Source: CAZWLY01 sp964634465
GTDB taxonomy: Bacteria > Desulfobacterota > Desulfarculia > G963662305
NCBI GenBank assembly: GCA_964634465.1
Contig: CAZWLY010000007.1
Span: 1-64,000, forward strand
DNA: 64,000 nucleotides
Reading direction: 5' to 3'
Below are positions 16,159-24,516 of this stretch, one piece after another. The position numbers were made by a program, and so were the translations under genes. Numbering within the stretch: the first letter of the stretch is position 1; each line of letters opens with the position of its first letter. The notes below the pieces were generated by a model. That model was not told the origin of the DNA. It saw nothing but the letters and a program-made list of their open reading frames with translations, and did not search any database.

Positions 16159-16985
16159 GTGGAGCAAACGAGAAGATCGGCGTCATCGCCGGCGGCGGCC
16201 AGTTTCCCATCCTTTTCAGCCGGGCGGCGCGCCGGAAGGGTTTTCGGGTCGTCGCCCTGGCGCTTGACGGCCACGCCGAGCCGGCCTTGACCGGGGAGGT
16301 GGACGTCTACCATACCGTCGGGCTGTTGCAGGTGGGCAAGATGATCTCCATCTTCCACCGGGAAGGCGTCTCCCAGGCGGTCATGCTGGGTTCGGTGGCC
16401 AAGGCGAACGTCTTCAAGGGGGCGATCAGGCCCGATCTGAAGGCCCTCTCCATCCTGGCCAGACGCCGCCACAGCCACGACGATCACCTGCTGCGCCTCT
16501 TTGCCGACGCCCTGGAAGAAGAGGGCATCGCCATCAAGCCCTCCACCCTCTTTCTGCCCTCCCTGCTGATCGAGCCCGGCCGGCTGACCAGACGCCGGCC
16601 GACCAGACGCGAGTCGGCGGACGTCGAGTGGGGGTTTTCCCTGGCCAAAGACCTGGGCCGGTTCGACATCGGCCAGTGCATCGTGGTTCGCTCCAAGACG
16701 GTGCTGGCCGTGGAGGCCATCGAGGGCACCGACGCGGCCATCGCCCGCGGCGGCGAGTTGGGCCGCGGCCGGGCGGTGGTGATCAAGGTGGCCAAACCCC
16801 AGCAGGACCTGCGTTTCGATCTGCCCAGCGTGGGCAAGAGGACCATCGAGACCATGGCCGAACACGGCTGCACCTGCCTGGCCGTGGAGGCCGGGCGGAC
16901 GCTTTGTTTCGACCGCGAAGAGATGATCGAGTTGGCCGACCAAAGAAAGATCGCCGTTCTGGCCATCGACGGAGGCGATCGATGA
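16149..16985 (+). CDS. lpxI: UDP-2,3-diacylglucosamine pyrophosphatase LpxI
   Basis: This 278-residue protein of the LpxI (DUF1009) family reads KIGVIAGGGQFPILFSR at the start, then VAVEAIEGTDAAIARGGEL-type motifs and KPQQDLRFDLPSVGKRTIETM. It hydrolyses UDP-2,3-diacylglucosamine to lipid X and UMP, replacing LpxH. The ATG at 16149 overlaps lpxA by 10 bases. The frame is open far upstream, but that part runs through lpxA and is not coding. Confidence 0.94.
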   Translation: MPLSGANEKIGVIAGGGQFPILFSRAARRKGFRVVALALDGHAEPALTGEVDVYHTVGLLQVGKMISIFHREGVSQAVMLGSVAKANVFKGAIRPDLKALSILARRRHSHDDHLLRLFADALEEEGIAIKPSTLFLPSLLIEPGRLTRRRPTRRESADVEWGFSLAKDLGRFDIGQCIVVRSKTVLAVEAIEGTDAAIARGGELGRGRAVVIKVAKPQQDLRFDLPSVGKRTIETMAEHGCTCLAVEAGRTLCFDREEMIELADQRKIAVLAIDGGDR

Positions 16986-17968
16986 GCCGGCTCAAGGTCG
17001 CCGTGGCCGGGGTGGGCTACCTGGGCTACTACCATGCCCAGAAGTACGTCGCCAACGATTCGGCCGAGCTCATCGGCGTGGTCGACGTGGACGCCGAGCG
17101 GGCCAAGGAGGTGGCCGACGAGTTCGGCGTGGCCGCCTTCACCGATTTTCGAGACCTGATCGGCAAGGTGAGAGCCGTTTCGGTGGCGGTGACCACCAGC
17201 GAGCACCTCAAGGTGGCCGGCGAGCTTCTGGCCGCCGGCATCCACTGCCTGGTGGAGAAGCCGATCACGACCTCCCTGGACGAAGCCGACCGGCTGATCG
17301 AGGCGGCCGAGTCGAGCGGGGCGATCATCCAGGTCGGCCACCTGGAACGGTTCAACCCGGCCGTGGCGGCGCTGAGCGAGCTTCTGGACGAGCCGTTGAT
17401 GATCGAGGCCAAACGGCTGACGCCCTATCGGGGCCGGGGCATCGACGTCGATGTCGTCTTGGACCTGATGATCCACGACATCGACATCGTCTTGAGCCTG
17501 GCCGGGCAGATGCCGTCCGACATCAAGGCCCTGGGGGCGGCGGTGATCACCGAACGGCCGGACGTGGCCCACGCCCGTCTGGAGTTCCCCAGCGGGCTGG
17601 TGGCCGAGCTGACCGCCACCAGGGTCTCCAGCCAGCCCTGCCGCCAGATCCAGGTCCTTCAGTCCCACTCCCACGTCTCGGTGGACTGCGCCGCCCGGAG
17701 CCTGAGCGTCTTCACCCGGACCAGGCTGGGGGGCGGGGGCGAGGAGATCATGCCCGGGGTGACGGTCGAGCGCCGCCAGTTCGAAGCCTCCGACCCATTG
17801 AGCGACGAGATCGCCGCTTTCATCCACTCGGCCAACGGCGGCCCGCCGCCCCTGGTCGGCGGCCGGGAGGGCCGCCAGGCGCTGGAGGTGGCGCTCGAGA
17901 TCGCCGACATGATCGCGGCGGGCAGAGGGGCGGCGACCGGCGGCCGGGGTCGTGTCTCAAAGAAATAA
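16982..17968 (+). CDS. Gfo/Idh/MocA oxidoreductase, GnnA-like by context
   Basis: This is a 328-residue NAD(P)-dependent sugar oxidoreductase: Rossmann motif AGVGYLGYYH at residues 9-18, VEKPITTS near 90, HLERFNPA near 120, and HDIDIVL in the active-site region. It lies between lpxI and lpxB and overlaps lpxI by 4 bases (ATGA). GnnA, which oxidises C3 of UDP-GlcNAc so that GnnB can aminate it to GlcNAc3N, belongs to this family and is also found in lpx loci. That gives the best functional guess. No GnnB-like aminotransferase is in the window, so the substrate is not proven. Confidence 0.88.
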   Translation: MSRLKVAVAGVGYLGYYHAQKYVANDSAELIGVVDVDAERAKEVADEFGVAAFTDFRDLIGKVRAVSVAVTTSEHLKVAGELLAAGIHCLVEKPITTSLDEADRLIEAAESSGAIIQVGHLERFNPAVAALSELLDEPLMIEAKRLTPYRGRGIDVDVVLDLMIHDIDIVLSLAGQMPSDIKALGAAVITERPDVAHARLEFPSGLVAELTATRVSSQPCRQIQVLQSHSHVSVDCAARSLSVFTRTRLGGGGEEIMPGVTVERRQFEASDPLSDEIAAFIHSANGGPPPLVGGREGRQALEVALEIADMIAAGRGAATGGRGRVSKK

Positions 17969-18061
17969 TCTCGACTAGACGGGCGCGGGTCGGCCGCCCC
18001 GCACACCGCCCCGACTCCGAGCGGGCGGAGAGGCGGCTGGCCGGCCGGGAATGGAAAACCA

Positions 18062-19213
18062 TTGGCGGAACGCGAGACTAGGATCATGATCTCGGCCGGC
18101 GAGGCCTCGGGCGAGGCCCACGCGGCCGCCTTGATCCAGGCCTTGAAGGGCCTCGATCCCGGCCTGTCGTTCTACGGCATGGGCGGTGAGGCCATGGCCG
18201 CCGTCGGGGCCGAGGTGATCGTCGATTCATCGACGGTCAGCACCCTCGGCTTTGCCGAGGTGTTGCCCCAACTGAGACGGATACTGGGCTCCCTGAAGAC
18301 GCTCCGGCAGCGCCTCAGAACCGATCGGCCCCGGGCCCTGATTCTCATCGACGTGCCCGAGTTCAATCTCCGTCTGGCCAAGACGGCCAAACGGGCCGGC
18401 GTGCCGGTCATATACTACATCCCGCCCCAGGTCTGGGCCTGGCGCAAGGGTCGGGTCAAGACCCTGGCCCGGCTGTGCGACCAGTTGATCGTCATCTTTC
18501 CCTTCGAGGAGGAGTTCTACTCCCGGCACGGGGTCAAGGCCTTCTTCTGCGGCCACCCCTTTGCCGAGTACGAAACGCCGTCCGCCGAGCAACAAACCGC
18601 GCTCAGGCGGGAGATCGGCCTCGACGATGAAGCGGTCATGATCGGGTTGTTGCCCGGCAGCCGGCGAAGCGAGATAAAATACCTTCTCGGAGCCCTGGTG
18701 GAGACGGCTCGAACGATCAAGGCGGCCCGGCCCGAGGTCGAGTTCGTCCTGCCCCTGGCGCCGGGGCTCGACGAGGAACTGGTCGCCGGCCGGCTCGACG
18801 AGGCGTCGGTCCGGCTGACCCGCCGTCCGGCCAGGGAGGTGCTCTCGGCCTGCCGGGCGGCCCTGGTCTGCTCGGGCACGGCCACCCTGGAGGCGGCGGT
18901 GACGGGTACGCCCATGGTTGTGGTATATAGAGGCAACCCGATAAGCTACGCCTTGGCCCGGCTGGTGATCAGGGGCGACGCCGATTACGTGGCCATGCCC
19001 AACCTCATCGCCGGGGACAAGGTGGTCCCGGTCATGCTCCAGGGCGCGATCGATCCCAAGAAGCTGACCGAGGCGCTCTTGCCGCTTCTCGACGACGGCC
19101 CCCGGCGGGAGGAGATGCTGGCCGGGCTGGCGGGGGTCCGCCGCCGGCTGGGGCGGCCGGGGGCGGCGAGACGAGCGGCCGAAAAGATTCTGGAAGTGTT
19201 GGACGAGGATTGA
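18062..19213 (+). CDS. lpxB: Lipid-A-disaccharide synthase LpxB
   Basis: This 383-residue GT19 glycosyltransferase has MISAGEASGEAHAAALI at the start, VPVIYYIPPQVWAWRKGRVK in the middle and LVCSGTATLEAAVTGTPMVVVY near 285. It joins lipid X and UDP-diacylglucosamine to form the lipid A disaccharide at the inner membrane. I start it at TTG 18062; an ATG at 18086 would remove eight residues before the conserved ISAGEASG and has a poorer ribosome site. The 93-base gap before it is the widest inside the operon. Confidence 0.94.
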   Translation: MAERETRIMISAGEASGEAHAAALIQALKGLDPGLSFYGMGGEAMAAVGAEVIVDSSTVSTLGFAEVLPQLRRILGSLKTLRQRLRTDRPRALILIDVPEFNLRLAKTAKRAGVPVIYYIPPQVWAWRKGRVKTLARLCDQLIVIFPFEEEFYSRHGVKAFFCGHPFAEYETPSAEQQTALRREIGLDDEAVMIGLLPGSRRSEIKYLLGALVETARTIKAARPEVEFVLPLAPGLDEELVAGRLDEASVRLTRRPAREVLSACRAALVCSGTATLEAAVTGTPMVVVYRGNPISYALARLVIRGDADYVAMPNLIAGDKVVPVMLQGAIDPKKLTEALLPLLDDGPRREEMLAGLAGVRRRLGRPGAARRAAEKILEVLDED

Positions 19214-19219
19214 CGCCCG

Positions 19220-20980
19220 GTGAATCTGGTAAAACGCCTGTCCGGATACATCATCCCTCACTGGCCGTTTTTGGCCGGCGCGGCGGTCTGCATGCTGGTC
19301 GTGGCCGGATCGACGGCGGCCATCGCCTGGATGGTCAAGCCCCTGCTGGACGACATCTTCGTCGGGGCCAAGGATCGACCCGAGTACGCCGCCCGGATGA
19401 TCATGCTCCTCCCCCTGGCCCTGGTCCTCCTCCAAACGGTCAAGGGCCTGGCTTCCTACGGCCAGGAAGTGTTGATGAACCTGGTCGGCCAGCGTATCGT
19501 CGCCCGGCTGCGAGAGATGGTCTACGCCCACCTCCAGAAGCTGGGCTTGAGCTTCTACGACCACACCCCGACCGGCCTGCTCATCGCCCGGGTCACCAAC
19601 GACGTCAATCTCATCCAGGAGGCCGTCTCCTCGGCCGTGGCCGGCGGGTTTCGCGACATAGTCTCCATCTTCGCTCTGAGCGCGGTCGTCTTCTACCGCG
19701 ACTGGCAGTTGGCCCTGATCGCCATGATCGTCTTTCCGGCGGCGGCGGCGCCGGTGGCCCGGTTCGGCCAGTGGGTTCGCCGTTATTCGACCCGCAGCCA
19801 GGAGGCCACGGCCGATCTGGCCAATCATCTCCAGGAAACGGTGGTCGGAGCCAGGGTGGTCAAAGCCTTCGCCGGTGAAGAGTACGAGATCGCCAAGTTC
19901 AAGGCCGTTTCCCAGAGGCTCTACCGGCTGACCATGAAAGAAATCAGGATCAGGGCGCTGACCTCGCCGGTGATGGAGATCCTGGGCGGCGTCCTGATCG
20001 CCTTCCTCCTCGGCTACGCCGGGCACCAGGTCATCAGCGGCGTCTCCACGCCGGGCAACTTTTTCTCGTTTCTGACCGCCCTGTTTCTGCTCTACGATCC
20101 GATCAAGAAACTGGGCCGGACCAACAACGTCATCCAACGGGGCCTGGCCGCGGCGACCAGGGTCTTCGAAATTCTGGACACCGAGCCGGACGTCGTGGAG
20201 CGGCCGAACGCGGTCGAACTCAAGCCGCTTCGGAAAGAGATCGTCTTTGAAAACGTCAGCTTCTCCTACGGTCGGGAGCCGGTGCTCAAGGGGATCGATC
20301 TCAGGATTCCGGCCGGCGGGATTCTGGCCCTGGCCGGACCCAGCGGCAGCGGCAAGACGACCCTGGCCAATCTGCTGCCCCGGTTCTACGAGGTCGATGA
20401 GGGGGCGATCACCATCGACGGCGTCGATATCAGAGATGTGACCATCGCCTCGTTGCGCCGCCAGATCGCCATCGTCACCCAGCAGACGATCCTGTTCAAC
20501 GACACCATCAAGCACAACATCGCCTACGGCCGGCCGGAGGCGAGCGACGAGGAGATCGAGACGGCGGCCAAGGCGGCTTACATCCACGACTTCATCGTCA
20601 GCCTCAAGGACGGCTACGAGACCCACATCGGCGAGCACGGGGTGCGTCTCTCCGGCGGGCAACGCCAACGGCTGGCCATCGCCCGGGCGCTTTTGAAGGA
20701 CGCCCCGATCCTCATCTTGGACGAGGCCACCTCGGCCCTGGACACCGAAAGCGAGTACTATGTCCAGAAGGCCATCGACAACCTGATGGAAGGCCGGACC
20801 ACCCTGGTCATCGCTCACCGGCTTTCGACCATCATCAACGCCGACCGGATCGTGGTTCTGGTCGATGGCCGAATCAAGGAGGAGGGCGACCACCACCAAC
20901 TGATGGCCCGGGGCGGGGAATACTTCAAGCTCTACCAGATGCAGTTCCTCGAAGACGCCCAGCCGGAGGATCGGCCATGA
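19220..20980 (+). CDS. msbA: Lipid A export ABC transporter MsbA
   Basis: The 586-residue half-transporter has six TM helices (1-320) and an ATPase domain with Walker A GPSGSGKTT, signature LSGGQRQRLAIARALL and Walker B ILILDEATSALD. Position after lpxB and before lptFG supports MsbA, which flips lipid A-core across the inner membrane. It starts at GTG, 6 bases after lpxB, and its stop overlaps the lptF start (ATGA). Confidence 0.94.
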   Translation: MNLVKRLSGYIIPHWPFLAGAAVCMLVVAGSTAAIAWMVKPLLDDIFVGAKDRPEYAARMIMLLPLALVLLQTVKGLASYGQEVLMNLVGQRIVARLREMVYAHLQKLGLSFYDHTPTGLLIARVTNDVNLIQEAVSSAVAGGFRDIVSIFALSAVVFYRDWQLALIAMIVFPAAAAPVARFGQWVRRYSTRSQEATADLANHLQETVVGARVVKAFAGEEYEIAKFKAVSQRLYRLTMKEIRIRALTSPVMEILGGVLIAFLLGYAGHQVISGVSTPGNFFSFLTALFLLYDPIKKLGRTNNVIQRGLAAATRVFEILDTEPDVVERPNAVELKPLRKEIVFENVSFSYGREPVLKGIDLRIPAGGILALAGPSGSGKTTLANLLPRFYEVDEGAITIDGVDIRDVTIASLRRQIAIVTQQTILFNDTIKHNIAYGRPEASDEEIETAAKAAYIHDFIVSLKDGYETHIGEHGVRLSGGQRQRLAIARALLKDAPILILDEATSALDTESEYYVQKAIDNLMEGRTTLVIAHRLSTIINADRIVVLVDGRIKEEGDHHQLMARGGEYFKLYQMQFLEDAQPEDRP

Positions 20981-22143
20981 AGCTGATCAACCGCTACATA
21001 TTGCGGGAGCTGGCCGTCCCCTTTGGGGTGTCGCTGTTGATCTTCACCTTCATCTTTCTCATGTCCCGAGTGCTCCAGTTGACCGAGTTGATGGTCAACC
21101 GCGGCTTGTCGTTTACCGACATCCTGAAGCTTTTTCTCTACGCCACGCCGTACTTCCTGTTGTTCACCATTCCCATGTCGGTCCTCTTTGCCACCGTGCT
21201 GACCTTCATCAAGCTCTCGGCCGACAACGAGATCACCGCCATCAAGGCGGCCGGGATAAGCCTCTACCAGATCCTGCCGCCGGTGGCGGTGCTGTGTCTG
21301 GGCGGCTTCGGGTTGACCATGTTCGTCTCCACCTACCTGCTGCCCCGGTCCAACGGTGCGCTCAGGGACCACATGTTCAACATGGTCTCTTCCCGGGCCG
21401 AGGTCGTCATCAAGGAGCGACTGTTCATCGACGATTTCGACGGTCTGGTGATGTACATCGAAAAGGTCGATCCCCGAACCAAGCAACTCCACCGGGTTTT
21501 CGTCTCCGACGAGCGCGAGCCGCAGGTCCGCTCGGTCATCGTGGCCAAGAGCGGGGTCTTGCTGCGCGATCCCGAGGCCCGGACGCTGGTCTTGAGACTC
21601 TATGACGGGACCATCGACCGCTACCTGACCGCCGGCGACATCACCCAGACCATCGACTTCGCCACCTACGACCTCAAGGTCGATGTCGGCCGGATCGTGA
21701 CCAGTCGCAAGACCCAACGCCATCGCGAAGAGCTCAAGATGGGCGAGTTATTGGCCAAGATGAACAGCTTCAAGGAGAAGGGGGTTCAATACTACCTTCA
21801 CTTCATCGTCTTCCACGAGCGGCTGTCGGTGCCCTTCGCCTGTATATTCTTGGGCCTGTTGGGCGTACCGCTGGGCATTCAGTCCCGGGTCCGCCGGGCC
21901 TCCAGCGGCTTGCTGTTGGCGGTGGGGGCCTTTCTGGCCTACTACCTGCTCTACATGGCAGCCAAAGGCATGGGCGAGACCGGCCTCTACCCGCCGCTGT
22001 TGGGCCTCTGGCTGCCCAACCTGCTCTTCGGGGCGCTGTCGGCCTACCTTCTCCACCGGACCGCCAATGAGCGACCCTGGGCGCTGATCGAGGTGGCGTC
22101 CGAGATCAGGTGGCGCCTCTTGCGGGTGTGGAGGCGGAAGTAA
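20977..22143 (+). CDS. lptF: LPS export permease LptF
   Basis: The 388-residue permease of the LptF/LptG (YjgP/YjgQ) family has three TM helices at each end and a periplasmic beta-jellyroll between (about 125-270). KLINRYILRELAVPFGVSLL is the family start. With LptG and the ATPase LptB (not in the window) it extracts LPS from the inner membrane. Confidence 0.93.
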   Translation: MKLINRYILRELAVPFGVSLLIFTFIFLMSRVLQLTELMVNRGLSFTDILKLFLYATPYFLLFTIPMSVLFATVLTFIKLSADNEITAIKAAGISLYQILPPVAVLCLGGFGLTMFVSTYLLPRSNGALRDHMFNMVSSRAEVVIKERLFIDDFDGLVMYIEKVDPRTKQLHRVFVSDEREPQVRSVIVAKSGVLLRDPEARTLVLRLYDGTIDRYLTAGDITQTIDFATYDLKVDVGRIVTSRKTQRHREELKMGELLAKMNSFKEKGVQYYLHFIVFHERLSVPFACIFLGLLGVPLGIQSRVRRASSGLLLAVGAFLAYYLLYMAAKGMGETGLYPPLLGLWLPNLLFGALSAYLLHRTANERPWALIEVASEIRWRLLRVWRRK

Positions 22144-23231
22144 TGCGGGTCGTCACCGAGTACATGCTCCGGGAGTTCTGGCGCTACTTCCTGCTGCTGG
22201 TGGGCATCTTCGTCTTCATCTACCTGGCGATCGACTTTCTGGACCGGGTGGACAACTACATCGAGTACCGCTCCACCTTACAGGAGATCGCGGCCTACTA
22301 CTGGTATAGGATGCCGTTCATCCTGTTGCAGATGACGGCGGTGAGCGTGCTGCTGGCGGTCATCATCACCCTGTCGCTGATGAATCGCAACAACGAGATC
22401 GTGGCCCTGAAAGCCAGCGGGGTGTCGATCTATCGTCTCTCGGTGCCGTTTTTGCTGGTCGGGCTCTTCATCAGCCTGATGACCTTCTCCCTGGCCGAAG
22501 GGGTGGTGCCCTACGCCAACGCCAAGGCGTCTCAGCTCTGGCACTACGACATGCGCCACAACCAGAAGGACCGCCAGGGGGCCTACGTGGGCCGGTTCAA
22601 GGGCTGGTACCGCTCCGAGAGAGCGATCTACAACGTCCGCCGCCTCAAAAAGAACGAGCAGGTGGTCGAGGGGGTCAGCCTGTTCTTCTTTGACGAAAAC
22701 CATCGACTCGTCCGCCGGGTCGAGGCGGCGGTGGGTCGCTACGGCAAAGACGGCTGGGTCTTTGAGAACGGCGTGGACAAGGTCATCGGCCCGGACGGCA
22801 ACTTCAAGGTGGAACGTTTCGAGAAGCGGGCCATCCTCCTGCCCGAGTCGCCCTCGGCCTTCAAGTACATCGAGAAGTCGGCCGACGAGATGAGCCTGGC
22901 CGAGCTCAACGCCTACATCGACCAACTGGACCGGGAGGGGTACGACACCACCGCCTACCGGGTCGATCGGCAGGTCAAGTTTTCGCTGCCGCTGTTCACC
23001 GTGGTGTTGACGCTGTTGGCCATCCCGCTCGCGCTGCGCCAAAGCCGCGAGGCCAGCATGGCCCAATCGATCGGGTTGGGCGTGGGGGTGACCTTCGTCT
23101 ACATCGTCTTTTTCGGCCTGTCCCGCTCCTTGGGGCTTTCCGGCACCCTACCGGTCGTTTTGGCCGCCTGGCTGCCCAACATCGTCTTCGTTCTGGCCGG
23201 GGCCTATCTCCTGCTCAGCTTGAGACAATGA
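22143..23231 (+). CDS. lptG: LPS export permease LptG
   Basis: The 362-residue second permease has the same layout: YMLREFWRYFLLLVGIFVFIYL, a periplasmic domain, then three TM helices including SMAQSIGLGVGVTFVYIVFF. The ATG at 22143 shares one base with the lptF stop (TAATG), so the two are translationally coupled. Open frame upstream of this ATG lies within lptF. Confidence 0.93.
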   Translation: MRVVTEYMLREFWRYFLLLVGIFVFIYLAIDFLDRVDNYIEYRSTLQEIAAYYWYRMPFILLQMTAVSVLLAVIITLSLMNRNNEIVALKASGVSIYRLSVPFLLVGLFISLMTFSLAEGVVPYANAKASQLWHYDMRHNQKDRQGAYVGRFKGWYRSERAIYNVRRLKKNEQVVEGVSLFFFDENHRLVRRVEAAVGRYGKDGWVFENGVDKVIGPDGNFKVERFEKRAILLPESPSAFKYIEKSADEMSLAELNAYIDQLDREGYDTTAYRVDRQVKFSLPLFTVVLTLLAIPLALRQSREASMAQSIGLGVGVTFVYIVFFGLSRSLGLSGTLPVVLAAWLPNIVFVLAGAYLLLSLRQ

Positions 23232-23250
23232 GCTCCGGGCCGGGTGTTCC

Positions 23251-24516
23251 ATGAGCCTGAGCTACACCATCTACAATCTCCTGCTCGCCCCGGCGGCGGC
23301 CTTGTACCTGCCGCTGGCCCTGGCCCAGTACCGGAGCAAGCGGGCCGGTACGCTCAGGCCCAGGCTCGGCCTGGAGACGCCCGAGCTTGAACCCGGCGGT
23401 CTGTGGGTCCACGCCCTTTCCGTCGGGGAGGTCGTCTCGGCCAGGGGTTTTTTGGAAGAACTGCGCCGGATTAGGCCCGACGTCCGGATCTGGCTGAGCG
23501 CCTCCACCGCCACCGGGATGGACATGGCCCGCGAGGAGGTGAAAAAGGGACGGGCCGACGCCGCCTTTTTCTTCCCTCTCGATCTGGCGCCCGTGGTCAA
23601 TCGAACCCTGAACAAGCTCCGGCCCCAGGGGGTGGTCATCGTCGAGACCGATGTCTGGCCCAATTTCCTGCGGGCCTGCCGGCTTCGCCGCATCCCGACC
23701 GCCTTGGTCAATTTCCGCATCTCGCCCAACCGCCACCGGAGCCACAAACTGCTGACCGGCTTCTTCAGGTCGGTCTACAGCCAACTGGCCGCGGTGGCCT
23801 TTCCCACCGCCGACGATCAGCGGCGATTCGAATACCTGGGTGTTGGCCCATCCACCAGGACGATGGTCACCGGCTCGCTGAAGTACGACCAGCCGCCCCG
23901 CCCGGTCGAGCGTCCCCAGGCCCTCGGCCTCGATCCGGGTCGGCCGGTGCTCGTCGCCGGCTCGACCCACGCCGGCGAGGAAGAGATCGTGCTTGAGGCC
24001 TGGCGGCGGCTGAGGGCCGAAGTGCCGGAGTTGGCCTTGATTCTGGCCCCCAGGGACGCGCCTCGCTTCAAGGCCGTGGCGGAAATGCTTCGGGCCAGGG
24101 GCGTCGACCCGGCCCGCTTGAGCCGGGGGGAAGACTTTGGCTCGGGCAGCGAGGTCGTCCTGGTCGATACCTTGGGCCGCCTGGCCGGGCTGTACGGCCT
24201 GGGGTGGGCGGCGTTCGTCGGCGGCAGCCTGGTCGATCAAGGCGGCCACAACCCCTTGGAGCCGGCCGCCCTGGGCGTGCCGGTTATCTTTGGCCCCTAC
24301 GTCGAAGACTTCGTCTCGGAAGCCAAGGCCCTTGTCGCCGCCGGCGGCGGGCTGGTGGTCAATGACGCCGAATCGCTCTACCAGGCTTGGCGTTCGCTCG
24401 TAACCGACGCCGCTCTAGCCGAGGCCATGGGCCGGGCGGCGAGGCGGGTTTTTGAAGCCCATCGGGGCGCGGCCAGACGTGTCGCCGAGCTTGTGGCCGA
24501 GGTGATGGGATGGTGA
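23251..24516 (+). CDS. waaA: 3-deoxy-D-manno-octulosonic acid transferase (Kdo transferase)
   Basis: This is a 421-residue GT30 enzyme with an N-terminal membrane anchor. GLWVHALSVGEVVSA, ASTATGMDMA, VETDVWPNFLRAC and the C-terminal LVDQGGHNPLEPAALGVPVIFGP are all typical. It adds Kdo to lipid IVA. One such gene may add one or more Kdo residues; the number is not readable. It overlaps the next gene by 7 bases. Confidence 0.94.
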   Translation: MSLSYTIYNLLLAPAAALYLPLALAQYRSKRAGTLRPRLGLETPELEPGGLWVHALSVGEVVSARGFLEELRRIRPDVRIWLSASTATGMDMAREEVKKGRADAAFFFPLDLAPVVNRTLNKLRPQGVVIVETDVWPNFLRACRLRRIPTALVNFRISPNRHRSHKLLTGFFRSVYSQLAAVAFPTADDQRRFEYLGVGPSTRTMVTGSLKYDQPPRPVERPQALGLDPGRPVLVAGSTHAGEEEIVLEAWRRLRAEVPELALILAPRDAPRFKAVAEMLRARGVDPARLSRGEDFGSGSEVVLVDTLGRLAGLYGLGWAAFVGGSLVDQGGHNPLEPAALGVPVIFGPYVEDFVSEAKALVAAGGGLVVNDAESLYQAWRSLVTDAALAEAMGRAARRVFEAHRGAARRVAELVAEVMGW

